Positions 34,572-43,902 of a DNA stretch of 64,000 nt are shown piece by piece; positions within the stretch are counted from its first letter, which is position 1; each line of letters begins with the position of its first letter. A program made the position numbers and the translations under genes. This DNA is from Winogradskyella endarachnes (GTDB taxonomy: Bacteria; Bacteroidota; Bacteroidia; Flavobacteriales; Flavobacteriaceae), in assembly GCF_009741275.1 (NCBI RefSeq), contig NZ_WOWS01000002.1, positions 372,001-436,000 of the forward strand, given 5' to 3'. The notes under the pieces were generated by a model that saw nothing but the letters and a program-made list of their open reading frames with translations, did not search any database and was not told the DNA's origin.

Positions 34572-35064
34572 CAGCTTCAAAACGATATTCAAATTTAGGT
34601 GTTGTTATAGCAGCAATTTCTTCTTCAGATTTACCAGCATCTTCTGCGTAATGTCTTAATTCGTCAACAGAAGTTTCAGAAACAAAAGCTTTGCCATTAA
34701 TAACTACGTTACCTTCGGCATTAAGTGGCATAAAAAAACCATAATCTTTAAATTTTACCATAACTTCATCTTCGCCAGTATCTAAAGTCATCCAACATCC
34801 TTTTTTAGAGCAAACCTCAATGATTTCACCTTTCATTTTGGCATTAATAGTATCGCCAACCTTTAGATTTTTAAAATTCTCAATCATTTTTTCTCCGCTT
34901 AAAGCATCCGCATCAGTAATTTCTTTTCCGAAAGAAGCATAAGCAATATCTTTTTTAGTGTCTACAGTTTCAACTTCAATAGTTTTATCTTCTGCAGTTT
35001 TTGATTCATTTTTACATGAAAATGTTGCAATACTGATAGCGATTAATAAAATGGTTTTTTTCAT
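34549..35064 (-). CDS. DUF4920 family lipoprotein
   Basis: 171 residues with a lipoprotein signal (IATFSCKN, Cys ~17). The core EVCSKKGCWMTLDTG (~residues 84-98) with two cysteines is the DUF4920 hallmark, an OB-like fold that may bind metal or heme. First gene of a three-gene overlapping unit with the CxxCH lipoprotein and mnmD. ATG at 35064; divergent from ilvE, and CAAAATTA at 35101-35108 gives TAATTTTG on the minus strand, a -7 match. Confidence 0.85.
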   Translation of the reverse strand: MKKTILLIAISIATFSCKNESKTAEDKTIEVETVDTKKDIAYASFGKEITDADALSGEKMIENFKNLKVGDTINAKMKGEIIEVCSKKGCWMTLDTGEDEVMVKFKDYGFFMPLNAEGNVVINGKAFVSETSVDELRHYAEDAGKSEEEIAAITTPKFEYRFEADGVLLQQ

Positions 35065-35153
35065 TATTGATAGATTTTGAATTAATTTTTTGTGTATTTA
35101 CAAAATTACACAATTTTAGGGAATATTACTTTTTTTAAAACCAACTGATTATG

Positions 35154-35161
35154 TATTTTTG
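35154..35161 (+). promoter_or_regulatory. -7 element upstream of ilvE
   Basis: TATTTTTG matches TAnnTTTG, 20 bases before the ATG. No TTG at the expected -33 spacing. Confidence 0.45.
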
Positions 35162-35181
35162 TAGTTAAACATTTTGTAATT

Positions 35182-36249
35182 ATGACCTATCAAACAGCGA
35201 ATATCAGTATTGAAAAATCTGAATCTACAAAAATTAACAGTGTGGATTTTAGTAAGTTAGACTTTGGGAAAGTTTTTACTGATCATATGTTTGTCTGTGA
35301 TTTTGAAAATGGTGAGTGGCAAGAACCTAAAATTATGCCGTACCAAGCTATGACCTTTGAGCCATCTGCTCGTGTGTTTCATTACGGACAAGCTGTTTTT
35401 GAAGGAATGAAAGCCTATAAAGACCATGAGGGAAAGGTGTTTTTATTTAGACCAAAACAGAATTTTGAAAGAATTAATAAGTCTGCTGAGCGATTATCGA
35501 TGCCTGCTTTTCCTGAAAACTACTTTTTTGAAGGTTTAGAAGAATTACTAAAATTAGATAACGACTGGATAAAGCCTGGTTTAGGAAATTCTCTCTACAT
35601 ACGTCCATTTGTCATTGCAACAGAGCCAGCAATTTCTGCTTCGCCAGCAAGTATGTATCGTTTTATGATTATTTGCTCACCAGCGCAGTCTTACTACAAT
35701 TCGCCAGTACGAGTTTTAGTAGCGGAACATTATAGTAGGTCTGCCAATGGAGGTGTTGGTGCAGCAAAGGCGGCAGGTAATTATGCAGCACAATTTTATC
35801 CTACAAGTTTAGCTCAGAAAGAAGGGTTTCATCAAATTATATGGACAGATGCAGATACACATACCTACTTAGAAGAAGCAGGTACTATGAATGTGTTTTT
35901 TAGAGTAAATGATACGTTAATTACAGCACCTGTTAGCGATCGTATTTTAGATGGGATAACACGTAAGAGTATAATACAATTAGCTGAAGATTTAGGAATT
36001 AAATGCGACGTTAGACCTGTAAAAGTTGAAGAAATTAAAAAGGCAGCAAAAGATGGAAGTTTAAAGGAGGTTTTTGGAGCAGGTACAGCAGCAGTCATCA
36101 GCGAGATTTCTGCATTTCAGCATAAAGAAGAGTTATTTGAAATTTCTGGTGCTGAAGATTCTTATGCCAAATTATTTAAACAGACGTTATTAAATATACA
36201 ATACAATGTTTCTGAGGATAAGCATGGTTGGAGAAGAGCAGTAAAATAA
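35182..36249 (+). CDS. ilvE: Branched-chain amino acid aminotransferase
   Basis: 355 residues, fold-type IV PLP enzyme; last step of Leu/Ile/Val synthesis and first of their breakdown. Visible: FHYGQAVFEGMKAYK (~70), RPF(V)IATEP (~136), GVGAAKAAGNYAAQF with the PLP lysine at ~196, EAGTMNVFF and GITRKSI. Length matches the larger eukaryote-like BCAT group. ATG at 35182. No other ilv/leu genes nearby; ends at a bidirectional terminator. Confidence 0.96.
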   Translation: MTYQTANISIEKSESTKINSVDFSKLDFGKVFTDHMFVCDFENGEWQEPKIMPYQAMTFEPSARVFHYGQAVFEGMKAYKDHEGKVFLFRPKQNFERINKSAERLSMPAFPENYFFEGLEELLKLDNDWIKPGLGNSLYIRPFVIATEPAISASPASMYRFMIICSPAQSYYNSPVRVLVAEHYSRSANGGVGAAKAAGNYAAQFYPTSLAQKEGFHQIIWTDADTHTYLEEAGTMNVFFRVNDTLITAPVSDRILDGITRKSIIQLAEDLGIKCDVRPVKVEEIKKAAKDGSLKEVFGAGTAAVISEISAFQHKEELFEISGAEDSYAKLFKQTLLNIQYNVSEDKHGWRRAVK

Positions 36250-36276
36250 AAGATGATTCTTTAATTAAATGATATA

Positions 36277-36306
36277 AAAAAAAGCAGCCATTTGGCTGCT
36301 TTTTTT
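36277..36306. terminator. Bidirectional terminator between ilvE and the MazG-like gene
   Basis: Long stem AAAAAAAGCAGCC/GGCTGCTTTTTTT, serving both convergent genes; the minus-strand gene's stop codon lies in the T run. Confidence 0.85.
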
Positions 36307-36691
36307 ATGATTCTAATATCTCTTTAATATTGGGTTTAAAATAGTTAGGTCCTTTTAAAACCTTACCATCTTCTCTGTAAATAGGTTCGCCATCTGCGCC
36401 TAGTTTGCTCATGTTACTGCGCTGTATTTCTTCAAAAACTTCTTCAATTTTATGTTGCATGCCGTGTTCTATAATGGTACCGCATAAAATATAAAGCATA
36501 TCACCTAAAGCATCAGCGACTTCAACTAAGTCATTTGATTTAGCTGCTTCAAGATATTCTTCGTTTTCTTCTCGCATTAACTCATAACGCAGTAGGTTTT
36601 TGTCTAGACCAAGGTCTGCTTTTGGAGTTTCTCGATGTCCTATTTTAAAAGCTGTGTGAAAAGCTTTTACTGCATTAATTTTGTCTTGCAT
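36305..36691 (-). CDS. MazG-like nucleoside triphosphate pyrophosphohydrolase family protein
   Basis: 128 residues, all-alpha NTP-PPase type. Metal-binding helices: REENEEYLEA (~36-45) and DALGDMLYIL (~60-69), the EExxE...ExxD pattern. C-terminal SNMSKLGADGEPIYREDGKV resembles phage/HisE-related dCTPase-type members. Likely hydrolyses a (d)NTP to the monophosphate; substrate unknown. ATG at 36691, divergent from the small membrane protein gene. Confidence 0.88.
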   Translation of the reverse strand: MQDKINAVKAFHTAFKIGHRETPKADLGLDKNLLRYELMREENEEYLEAAKSNDLVEVADALGDMLYILCGTIIEHGMQHKIEEVFEEIQRSNMSKLGADGEPIYREDGKVLKGPNYFKPNIKEILES

Positions 36692-36717
36692 AGTTGTTGG
36701 TTTAATTCCTATTTTTG
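36686..36717 (+). promoter_or_regulatory. Promoter of the 61-residue membrane protein gene
   Basis: TTG (36686-36688), 21-base spacer, TATTTTTG (36710-36717): a full match to the Bacteroidota sigma-A pattern. The ATG follows at 36733. Confidence 0.55.
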
Positions 36718-36732
36718 CATAAAAATAAGAAG

Positions 36733-36918
36733 ATGTTTAGTACTGGTCAATTGATTTTTGGAATATTATTTTTTATCGCCTTTGTTATAATTGTTGGTTA
36801 CCAATACCGTAAAGATTTAAAACTACACAGAAAATATTACAAAGGTACTATTTGGATTCTTATTGCTTTTATTGCGTTTATTGGGATGATTGCTGCTATT
36901 AAGTTTATTTTTATGTAA
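36733..36918 (+). CDS. Small two-span membrane protein
   Basis: 61 residues from ATG 36733 (a TTG at 36715 overlaps the -7 box and is rejected). Two hydrophobic spans (~6-22 and ~42-60) joined by a basic loop YRKDLKLHRKYYKG. Unknown function. It has its own promoter and ends before a bidirectional terminator. Confidence 0.7.
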   Translation: MFSTGQLIFGILFFIAFVIIVGYQYRKDLKLHRKYYKGTIWILIAFIAFIGMIAAIKFIFM

Positions 36919-36945
36919 TTAAATGTTGTTTTAGATTTTACAAAA

Positions 36946-36973
36946 AAAAGCAGCCAAATTAATGACTGCTTTT
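36946..36973. terminator. Bidirectional terminator between the small membrane protein gene and the YceI gene
   Basis: Stem AAAAGCAGCCA/TGACTGCTTTT with one mismatch and A/T runs on both sides. Confidence 0.75.
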
Positions 36974-36994
36974 ACTATTAGTTTTTGATATTAT

Positions 36995-37648
36995 TTAAGC
37001 TTTTGTCGCTGTTAATGATACTTTTATTTCCATATCATCGTTAATAAACTTGTCTCCTAAATTATCGAAAAATGATTTAGAACCATATTCAATATTCCAT
37101 TTAGAGCGGTCAATTGTAAATGTTTCACTGATTAAAGTAACATTGTTATCCGTTTCTGTAACTGTTATAGGAAAGCTAATATTGTTTGTTTTTTCTTTTA
37201 TAGTTAAATTACCAGAAAGCATTGTTTTGCCTTCTGTAGTTTTTACACCTGTCACTTCAAAAGTAGCTGTAGGGTGTGCTTCAACATTAAAAAAGTCAGC
37301 ATTTTTAAGGTGACCAACTAGTTTTCCGTTACCTTCTTCTTCTGCAGGAATATCTGTAACCACAATGCTATTCATGTCAATTACAAATTTTCCACTTTCA
37401 ATAATACCATCGTTAATACTTAGGTTTCCTTCTTTAACTGCAATAGTTCCTGTATGAGAACCTGTGGGTTTAAAACCTTTCCATTCTATATTAGAATCTG
37501 TAGTATTCACAGTATACGTCTTAGCTGTTACTTCAGCAATAGCAGCTTCTTCAGCTTTTGTAGTTTCTGCTTCTTTAGCCTTTTCGCCACAACTAGCAAA
37601 AGTTATTACAGCAACTAGTGAAAAAATTTTAAAAATTTTGGTTTTCAT
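36995..37648 (-). CDS. YceI family lipoprotein
   Basis: 217 residues. Lipoprotein signal (VITFASCGEK, Cys ~20), a short acidic linker rich in Ala/Glu, then the YceI lipocalin-like domain: NIEWKGFKPTGSHTGTI (~53), HLKNADFFNVEAHPTATF (~112) and DRSKWNIEYGS (~183). YceI proteins bind polyisoprenoid-like lipids; the lipid here is unknown. ATG at 37648. TATCTTTA on the minus strand near 37686 is a one-off -7 match. Confidence 0.93.
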   Translation of the reverse strand: MKTKIFKIFSLVAVITFASCGEKAKEAETTKAEEAAIAEVTAKTYTVNTTDSNIEWKGFKPTGSHTGTIAVKEGNLSINDGIIESGKFVIDMNSIVVTDIPAEEEGNGKLVGHLKNADFFNVEAHPTATFEVTGVKTTEGKTMLSGNLTIKEKTNNISFPITVTETDNNVTLISETFTIDRSKWNIEYGSKSFFDNLGDKFINDDMEIKVSLTATKA

Positions 37649-37733
37649 GTCAGTGTTATTTTAGAGTTTGATTTAATGATGTAAAGATAAGGATTAGTAG
37701 TTTAAAGTTTGATAAAAAAATGTTAATGACATT

Positions 37734-37765
37734 TTGACATTTTATTAATAATGGCAGTACTTTTG
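37734..37765 (+). promoter_or_regulatory. Promoter of grpE-dnaJ
   Basis: TTGACA (TTG at 37734-37736), 21-base spacer, TACTTTTG (37758-37765): full match to the Bacteroidota sigma-A pattern. No CIRCE element was seen. Confidence 0.6.
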
Positions 37766-37800
37766 CGAATTCTAAATCAAAGATTTAAAAAGAACTCAAA

Positions 37801-38358
37801 ATGAGTAAAAAAGATAAGAATACAAAAGTTGAAGATCCACAAGTAGAGGATCAAGCTGCAGCTACAGTAGAAGCAGAAGCAGAGGTAGAAATTAAAGAAA
37901 CTAAGTCTCCAGAAGAACAATTGCAAGATCAATTGGTAGCAGAGAAAGATAAATTTATGCGTTTGTTTGCAGAGTTTGAAAATTATAAAAAACGAACAAC
38001 AAAAGAGCGCATAGAATTATTTAAAACAGCAAGTCAAGACGTAATGATATCTATGTTGCCAGTTTTAGATGATTTTGAGAGAGCTTTAATGCATATTGAA
38101 GAAGATAAAGAGGCCGAAGAATTAAGAAAGGGTGTATTGCTAATTTATAATAAATTAATTAATACCTTGGAGCAGAAAGGATTATCTAAAATAGAGGTAA
38201 GTAAAGGAGATACATTTAGTGCTGATGATCATGAAGCTATTACACAAATACCAGCACCTTCAGATGATTTAAAAGGTAAAATAATTGATATTGTAGAGCG
38301 AGGATACAAATTAGGAGACAAAGTTATTCGTTTTCCTAAAGTCGTTATTGGGCAATAA
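37801..38358 (+). CDS. grpE: Nucleotide exchange factor GrpE
   Basis: 185 residues. Acidic, low-complexity N-terminus, a long helix (~40-95) with FMRLFAEFENYKKRTTKERIE, and a C-terminal beta domain ending GYKLGDKVIRFPKVVIGQ. Releases ADP from DnaK. Forms an operon with dnaJ 48 bases downstream. dnaK is not in the window. Confidence 0.96.
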   Translation: MSKKDKNTKVEDPQVEDQAAATVEAEAEVEIKETKSPEEQLQDQLVAEKDKFMRLFAEFENYKKRTTKERIELFKTASQDVMISMLPVLDDFERALMHIEEDKEAEELRKGVLLIYNKLINTLEQKGLSKIEVSKGDTFSADDHEAITQIPAPSDDLKGKIIDIVERGYKLGDKVIRFPKVVIGQ

Positions 38359-38406
38359 AATTAGAATACGAGTTTCGATTTTTGTGAAACGAAGAATATA
38401 AAGTTG

Positions 38407-39525
38407 ATGAAAGAAGATTATTACGAAGTATTAGGGATTAGCAAAGGAGCTACTGCGGCAGAAATAAAAAAAGCCTATCGAAAGATGGCTTTAAAGTATC
38501 ATCCGGATAAAAATCCAGATAATAAAGAAGCCGAAGAAAAATTTAAAAAAGCAGCCGAGGCCTACGAGGTTTTAAGTGATGCAGATAAAAAAGCACGTTA
38601 CGATCAATTTGGTCATCAAGCCTTTGATGGTAATGGCGGCTTTGGTGGTGGCGGAATGAATATGGATGACATCTTTAGTCAATTTGGCGATATTTTCGGA
38701 GGAGGCTTCGGAGGTGGAGGCGGATTTAGTGGTTTTGGCGGTGGCGGAAGACAACGTGTGGCTAAAGGCAGTAATTTACGTATTCGTGTTACATTATCTC
38801 TAGAAGATATAGCAAATGGTGTTGAAAAGAAAATTAAGGTTAAACGTAAAGTACAAGCACCAGGTACCACTTATAAAACATGTACAACATGTAATGGTAC
38901 AGGCCAAGTAACGCGTGTTACCAACACAATTTTAGGGCGTATGCAAACCTCAGCGGCTTGTCCAACTTGTGGAGGAGCTGGTCAGGTAATAGATAAAAAG
39001 CCATCAGACGCAGATGCTCAAGGATTAAAAGTAACGGAAGAAACAGTAAGTGTTAAAATACCTGCAGGTGTTGTAGATGGTATGCAATTAAAAGTTACAG
39101 GTAAAGGTAATGATGCACCAGGTAATGGTATTTCTGGTGACTTATTAGTTGCTATACAAGAAGAAGAACATTCAACGTTAAAAAGAGAAGGAGACAATCT
39201 GCATTACGACATGTATATAAGTTTGCCTGATGCTGTTTTAGGAAACTCAAAAGAAATAGATACAGTTACCGGAAAAGTGAGAATTAAAATAGAGCCAGGA
39301 GTACAATCTGGTAAAATTTTAAGGCTAAGAGGAAAAGGAATTCCTAGCATTAACGGTTATGGAAAAGGTGATTTGTTAGTGCATGTAAATGTTTGGACGC
39401 CAAAGACTTTAAATAAAAAGCAAAAAGCATTTTTTGAAAGTATGAAAGAAGATGAACATTTTGAACCAAAACCAGAAAGCTCAGATAAATCTTTTTTTGA
39501 AAAAGTAAAAGATATGTTTTCATAA
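38407..39525 (+). CDS. dnaJ: Chaperone DnaJ with a two-motif zinc domain
   Basis: 372 residues from ATG 38407. J-domain (~1-70, HPD in KYHPDKN), Gly/Phe-rich region (~75-120), substrate-binding C-terminal domains. The zinc region has only two CxxCxGxG motifs, CTTCNGTG (~159) and CPTCGGAG (~188), instead of four, so one zinc centre is expected. I believe this is usual in Flavobacteriaceae. DnaJ stimulates DnaK's ATPase. Followed by two hairpin terminators. Confidence 0.95.
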   Translation: MKEDYYEVLGISKGATAAEIKKAYRKMALKYHPDKNPDNKEAEEKFKKAAEAYEVLSDADKKARYDQFGHQAFDGNGGFGGGGMNMDDIFSQFGDIFGGGFGGGGGFSGFGGGGRQRVAKGSNLRIRVTLSLEDIANGVEKKIKVKRKVQAPGTTYKTCTTCNGTGQVTRVTNTILGRMQTSAACPTCGGAGQVIDKKPSDADAQGLKVTEETVSVKIPAGVVDGMQLKVTGKGNDAPGNGISGDLLVAIQEEEHSTLKREGDNLHYDMYISLPDAVLGNSKEIDTVTGKVRIKIEPGVQSGKILRLRGKGIPSINGYGKGDLLVHVNVWTPKTLNKKQKAFFESMKEDEHFEPKPESSDKSFFEKVKDMFS

Positions 39526-39560
39526 TCACACTATTTTTAAGAAAAATGACTATATTTGAA

Positions 39561-39592
39561 TTATCGCTAATGCTAATTAGCGATAATTTTTC
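39561..39592 (+). terminator. Intrinsic terminator of dnaJ
   Basis: 11-bp perfect stem TTATCGCTAAT/ATTAGCGATAA, GCTA loop, T run. Confidence 0.85.
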
Positions 39593-39611
39593 TTTTTCAT
39601 AGCAATTTTTT

Positions 39612-39650
39612 CCCATCCTTGTCTAACCATAAGGGTGGGTTTTGTTTTTT
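39612..39650 (+). terminator. Second terminator hairpin downstream of dnaJ
   Basis: CCCATCCTT pairs with AAGGGTGGG (one wobble, 10-base loop), then TTTTGTTTTTTT. The remaining gap to 39878 is AT-rich with TATCTTTA at ~39839 as a weak -7 for the ABC operon; nothing else was seen. Confidence 0.65.
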
Positions 39651-39878
39651 TATAACAATATTAAATTTTAGTGATATATCACCTTAATTAGGTTAAAATA
39701 ACTTGAGAAATATCTTATGTTAGATATTGTTAATTCTACAATTTGAGCAATCTTTATAAAAGGTTTCTAATATTGTTAGTTATTTCAATATTTCAGGTAA
39801 ATAGTGGAGTTTAATTATTAAGAATCTCTAACATTTAATATCTTTACGCAATCTCTCAATCTTAAAACATCATATTAT

Positions 39879-40805
39879 ATGAATGACTTATTAGTTGCTA
39901 ATTCCGTTTCTAAAAGTTTCGGCGGTTTTAGAGCACTAAATGAAGTATCCATTGCTGTACCAAAAGGTAGTATTTTTGGTTTACTTGGTCCTAATGGCGC
40001 AGGTAAAACAACATTAATTCGTATTATCAATCAAATAACAATGCCAGATCAAGGTAGGGTTTTGCTAGATGGGCAGCCTTTAAAAACTGAGCATATAAGA
40101 GATATTGGTTATTTACCAGAAGAGCGTGGCCTATACAAGTCTATGAAGGTTGGCGAACAATGTTTGTACTTGGCTCAACTAAAAGGGTTGAGTAAGACTG
40201 AGGCTAAAAAAAGATTAAAGCACTGGTTTAACAAGTTAGAAATTGGTGATTGGTGGAATAAAAAAATTCAAGAATTAAGTAAAGGTCAGGCACAAAAAAT
40301 ACAATTTATTGTAACGGTTTTGCACCAACCAAAACTGCTAATATTTGATGAGCCATTTTCTGGGTTTGACCCAATTAATGCCAACTTAATTAAAGATGAA
40401 ATTTTACAGTTAAGAGAAGAAGGGGCAACGGTCATTTTTTCTACACATAGAATGGAATCTGTGGAAGAACTTTGTGACCATATTGCTTTAATTCATAAGT
40501 CTAATAAAATTTTAGATGGGAAACTAAATGATATAAAACGCCAGAATAAAACTAATACGTTTGAAGTAGGTTTGGCTTCTTTAAATAAAGATAGAGTGTT
40601 TGCAGAAATACAAGATAAGTTTGAAGTGCTTCCGGCAACCTTTAAAAACTTAAATGATGATATGAAGCTGAATATTAAATTAGGGCTAGATACATCACCA
40701 AATGATTTACTTTCATTTTTAACATCAAAAGCAGAAGTACACCATTTTGTGGAAGTTATACCTTCGGCTAGTGATATTTTTATTCAAACTATAAAAAATA
40801 ATTAA
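39879..40805 (+). CDS. ABC exporter ATP-binding protein (NatA-like)
   Basis: 308 residues. Walker A GPNGAGKT (37-44), signature LSKGQAQK (~133), Walker B LLIFDEPFSG (~160), H-loop STHRMES (~189), plus a ~80-residue C-terminal regulatory extension with the DUF4162-type fold. First gene of a five-gene operon; the permease starts two bases after its stop. NatAB-type systems export Na+ or organic compounds; the substrate is not known here. Confidence 0.93.
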   Translation: MNDLLVANSVSKSFGGFRALNEVSIAVPKGSIFGLLGPNGAGKTTLIRIINQITMPDQGRVLLDGQPLKTEHIRDIGYLPEERGLYKSMKVGEQCLYLAQLKGLSKTEAKKRLKHWFNKLEIGDWWNKKIQELSKGQAQKIQFIVTVLHQPKLLIFDEPFSGFDPINANLIKDEILQLREEGATVIFSTHRMESVEELCDHIALIHKSNKILDGKLNDIKRQNKTNTFEVGLASLNKDRVFAEIQDKFEVLPATFKNLNDDMKLNIKLGLDTSPNDLLSFLTSKAEVHHFVEVIPSASDIFIQTIKNN

Positions 40806-40807
40806 AG

Positions 40808-42121
40808 ATGAATCATTTACCATTAATTATAAAACGAGAGTATCTAACAAAAGTGAAGAATAAATCATTTGTTATTATGACGTTTTTAAGTCCGTTAATA
40901 ATGATTGCTCTTATTGCTGTTGTTGCCTATTTATCTCAGTTAAATAACGATAAGCAACGGACTATTTCAATATTAGATGAAACCGGTTATTTAAAAGATG
41001 TATTTCAAAATACAGACAACACCACATATACTAACTTAAGTGGTTTAGCGTTTGATGATGCTATAGCTTTAGTTAAAGAAAAAAAGGATTATGGACTGTT
41101 GCATATTGTTAAAGTGGACTCGCTAGATGATTTTGCAGACAATGTTAAATTTTATTCTGAAGATTCGCCATCTCTGAGTATTATTTCTGGTTTAGAAAGT
41201 AAAATTGAAAAGCGTTTAAGAGAAATGAAACTCCAAAAAGATGGGGTAACTATTTCACAAATTGAAGCCTCTAAAACTAATATAGAAATAGAACAAGAAA
41301 GTTTTGATGGTGAAAAGAGTTCTAAAATAGATAATGTTGTAAAGCTAGCATTTGGTGGTGCAGCAGGATATTTACTATTTATGTTTATTATTATATATGG
41401 TAATATGATTATGCGCAGTGTCATTGAAGAAAAAACGAGTAGAATTATTGAAATTATTATATCGTCTGTAAAACCAATTCAGTTAATGATGGGTAAGATA
41501 ATTGGTACTTCTCTGGCAGGTATTACTCAATTTATAATTTGGGTAATCTTAGGAGGTGTTTTAATGGTGGTTGTATCAACAATTTTTGGAATTGACTTAA
41601 CACAAGTAAAAACACCACAGCAAGAAATGATGAACCAAGCTATGCAAGCTGAAGGAGCACAAGCTATGGCAGAGAACCTAATAGTTTCTATTGGCAATTT
41701 ACCAATGACTAATCTTATTATAGCGTTTATGTTTTTCTTTATTAGTGGTTATTTGCTTTATAGTTCTTTATATGCGGCTATTGGTGCAGCTGTAGATAAT
41801 GAGACAGATACGCAACAATTTATGTTGCCAATAATAATGCCTTTAATTTTAGCTGTATACGTTGGTGTATTTACGGTAATAGAAGATCCACATGGAACGG
41901 TTTCTACTGTGTTTTCATTTGTTCCGTTTACCTCTCCTGTTGTTATGTTAATGCGGATACCGTTTGGTGTTCCATTATGGCAACAAGGTTTATCTTTACT
42001 TTTACTAATAGGTACTTTTATATTTGCCGTTTGGTTTGCAGCTAAGATATATAGAGTTGGAATTTTAATGTATGGTAAAAAACCAACTTACAAAGAGTTG
42101 TTTAAATGGTTGAAATATTAA
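40808..42121 (+). CDS. ABC exporter permease (NatB-like, ABC-2 type)
   Basis: 437 residues. One N-terminal span (~25-45), a large extracytoplasmic domain (~46-175), then five or six C-terminal spans. RSVIEEKTSRIIEIIISSVKP (~199) is the typical ABC-2/NatB motif. Partner of the preceding ATPase. Four bases to the next gene. Confidence 0.93.
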   Translation: MNHLPLIIKREYLTKVKNKSFVIMTFLSPLIMIALIAVVAYLSQLNNDKQRTISILDETGYLKDVFQNTDNTTYTNLSGLAFDDAIALVKEKKDYGLLHIVKVDSLDDFADNVKFYSEDSPSLSIISGLESKIEKRLREMKLQKDGVTISQIEASKTNIEIEQESFDGEKSSKIDNVVKLAFGGAAGYLLFMFIIIYGNMIMRSVIEEKTSRIIEIIISSVKPIQLMMGKIIGTSLAGITQFIIWVILGGVLMVVVSTIFGIDLTQVKTPQQEMMNQAMQAEGAQAMAENLIVSIGNLPMTNLIIAFMFFFISGYLLYSSLYAAIGAAVDNETDTQQFMLPIIMPLILAVYVGVFTVIEDPHGTVSTVFSFVPFTSPVVMLMRIPFGVPLWQQGLSLLLLIGTFIFAVWFAAKIYRVGILMYGKKPTYKELFKWLKY

Positions 42122-42125
42122 CTTA

Positions 42126-42998
42126 ATGATTCAAAATTTAAGTGAAATAGAAGAGAAGATTACTGAGAGTACTGTTTGGGAAAAAACCAAGGAATTCTTA
42201 AGCTTACATATGGATTTCGGTAATGATATAAGCATTTCTATTTTAGATGTTATAATCATTATTACGGCAATTTTTATTACTACTATTATTTTAAGGGTTG
42301 TTTTAAAAATTATAACTAGAAAATTACCAGAAGAAGATAAAGGAAAATTTAATGTAGTGTATGGCTATTTTAGGTGGATTATTTATCTCATAATCCTACT
42401 TATTACATTGAATAGTGTAGGTGTAGATGTTTCAGCTGTATTTGCTGCATCTGCAGCGCTCTTAATAGGTATCGGTTTAGCATTACAAACCTTGTTTCAA
42501 GATATTATTTCTGGTGTTTTTATTTTAATAGACCAAACCGTACATGTTGGTGATATTATAGAATTAGATGGAAAGGTTGGGCGAGTAGAAGAAATTAAAT
42601 TAAGAACCACAAGGGCAGTTACAATTGATAACAAGGTGTTAATAATACCAAATCATTTATATTTAGAAAATAGCCTTTATAATTGGACTCAAAATGGTTC
42701 TACAACTAGAGAAAGTGTAGCTGTTGGTGTAGCATACGGAAGCGATGTGCAATTAGTAAAAAAATTATTATTGCAAGCGGCAAGTACTAATGATCATGTG
42801 CTTTCCGTACCAGAACCAACAGTAGTTTTTACTAATTTTGGAGAAAGTTCTTTAGATTTTAAATTAGTGTTTACTTTATCAGATAGCTTTAAAGCCCAAT
42901 TTCCTAAGAGTGAAATACGTTTTGAAATTGATCGACTTTTTAGAGAAAATAATATTTCTATACCATTTCCGCAGCGTGATATACATATTATTAAATAA
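42126..42998 (+). CDS. MscS-family mechanosensitive channel
   Basis: 290 residues. Three spans (~40-60, ~83-100, ~105-130); pore helix region AASAALLIGIGLALQ followed by the beta domain with VHVGDIIELDGKVGRVEEI (~140). Releases solutes when membrane tension rises on hypo-osmotic shock. Within an operon with an ABC exporter, which fits an envelope stress role. Confidence 0.94.
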   Translation: MIQNLSEIEEKITESTVWEKTKEFLSLHMDFGNDISISILDVIIIITAIFITTIILRVVLKIITRKLPEEDKGKFNVVYGYFRWIIYLIILLITLNSVGVDVSAVFAASAALLIGIGLALQTLFQDIISGVFILIDQTVHVGDIIELDGKVGRVEEIKLRTTRAVTIDNKVLIIPNHLYLENSLYNWTQNGSTTRESVAVGVAYGSDVQLVKKLLLQAASTNDHVLSVPEPTVVFTNFGESSLDFKLVFTLSDSFKAQFPKSEIRFEIDRLFRENNISIPFPQRDIHIIK

Positions 42999-43012
42999 AA
43001 TAAATTAATTTT

Positions 43013-43900
43013 ATGAAGATAGGCTTGCCAAAATGTTATATAATACTTGTTTGTTGTTACTTGGGAAATATGCATATAGCACAAGCTCAATTAACAGATT
43101 TAGCGCGTTTAGAATATTCTTTTATACCAAGCAGCAGATCAGAAGATCAATATACTAGATTACGAGCATTAATTAATTACCCTATAAAAATAAAGGAAAA
43201 CGATTACTTAATTGTTGGTGGAGAATACAATAGAATTATACTTAATCTTAACGAAGATTACCCCTTTAATATTCAACAATTAAAAAAATTACATATAATA
43301 GATTTTAGCCTAGGTTATACGTTTAAAAAAAACGACCTCTGGCGCATTGGAATAAAATTTACCCCAAGAATTGCATCTACTTTAACAACAACCATTACCA
43401 AAGACGATATATTTCTTAATGGAGGTGTTTATGCAATAAAGGATAGAACTGAGGACGATATTAATAAACCTTATCGTCTAATTATTGGGCTAACCTATAA
43501 CTCTACAGCAGGTGTGCCATTTCCTTTACCATTTGTGAGCTACTATAGGCGTCTTAACAAAAATTGGTCATATAATATTGGTCTGCCAAAAACTAATATT
43601 AAGTATTTTTTTAGCGAAAAAAGCATCTTGCAGACATTTGCAGGTTTAGATGGTTATTTTGCTAATATTCAAAATCCAATTTCGGTTAATGGAAAAACAG
43701 CGAAAAATATTTCACTCTCTGTAGCCATTGGAGGATTAGGCTATGAATATTATTTTACAAAACATATTGTAGCTTATTCATATATTGGTTATACCTTTAG
43801 ACTAAATAATCATCTAAGAAATGACGATAGAGATAATGTGTATAAACTAAACGACATTAATGCTTTTTATTTAAGAAGCGGATTAAAATTTAAATTATAA
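43013..43900 (+). CDS. DUF6268 family outer-membrane beta-barrel protein
   Basis: 295 residues. Signal peptide ending ~NMHIAQAQ (residue 26), then beta strands throughout with LEYSFIPSSRSEDQYTRL (~33) and terminal aromatic strand YLRSGLKFKL, as in outer-membrane barrels. Family assignment by resemblance. Fourth gene of the operon, 14 bases after mscS and two bases before the regulator. Confidence 0.75.
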   Translation: MKIGLPKCYIILVCCYLGNMHIAQAQLTDLARLEYSFIPSSRSEDQYTRLRALINYPIKIKENDYLIVGGEYNRIILNLNEDYPFNIQQLKKLHIIDFSLGYTFKKNDLWRIGIKFTPRIASTLTTTITKDDIFLNGGVYAIKDRTEDDINKPYRLIIGLTYNSTAGVPFPLPFVSYYRRLNKNWSYNIGLPKTNIKYFFSEKSILQTFAGLDGYFANIQNPISVNGKTAKNISLSVAIGGLGYEYYFTKHIVAYSYIGYTFRLNNHLRNDDRDNVYKLNDINAFYLRSGLKFKL

Positions 43901-43902
43901 TT

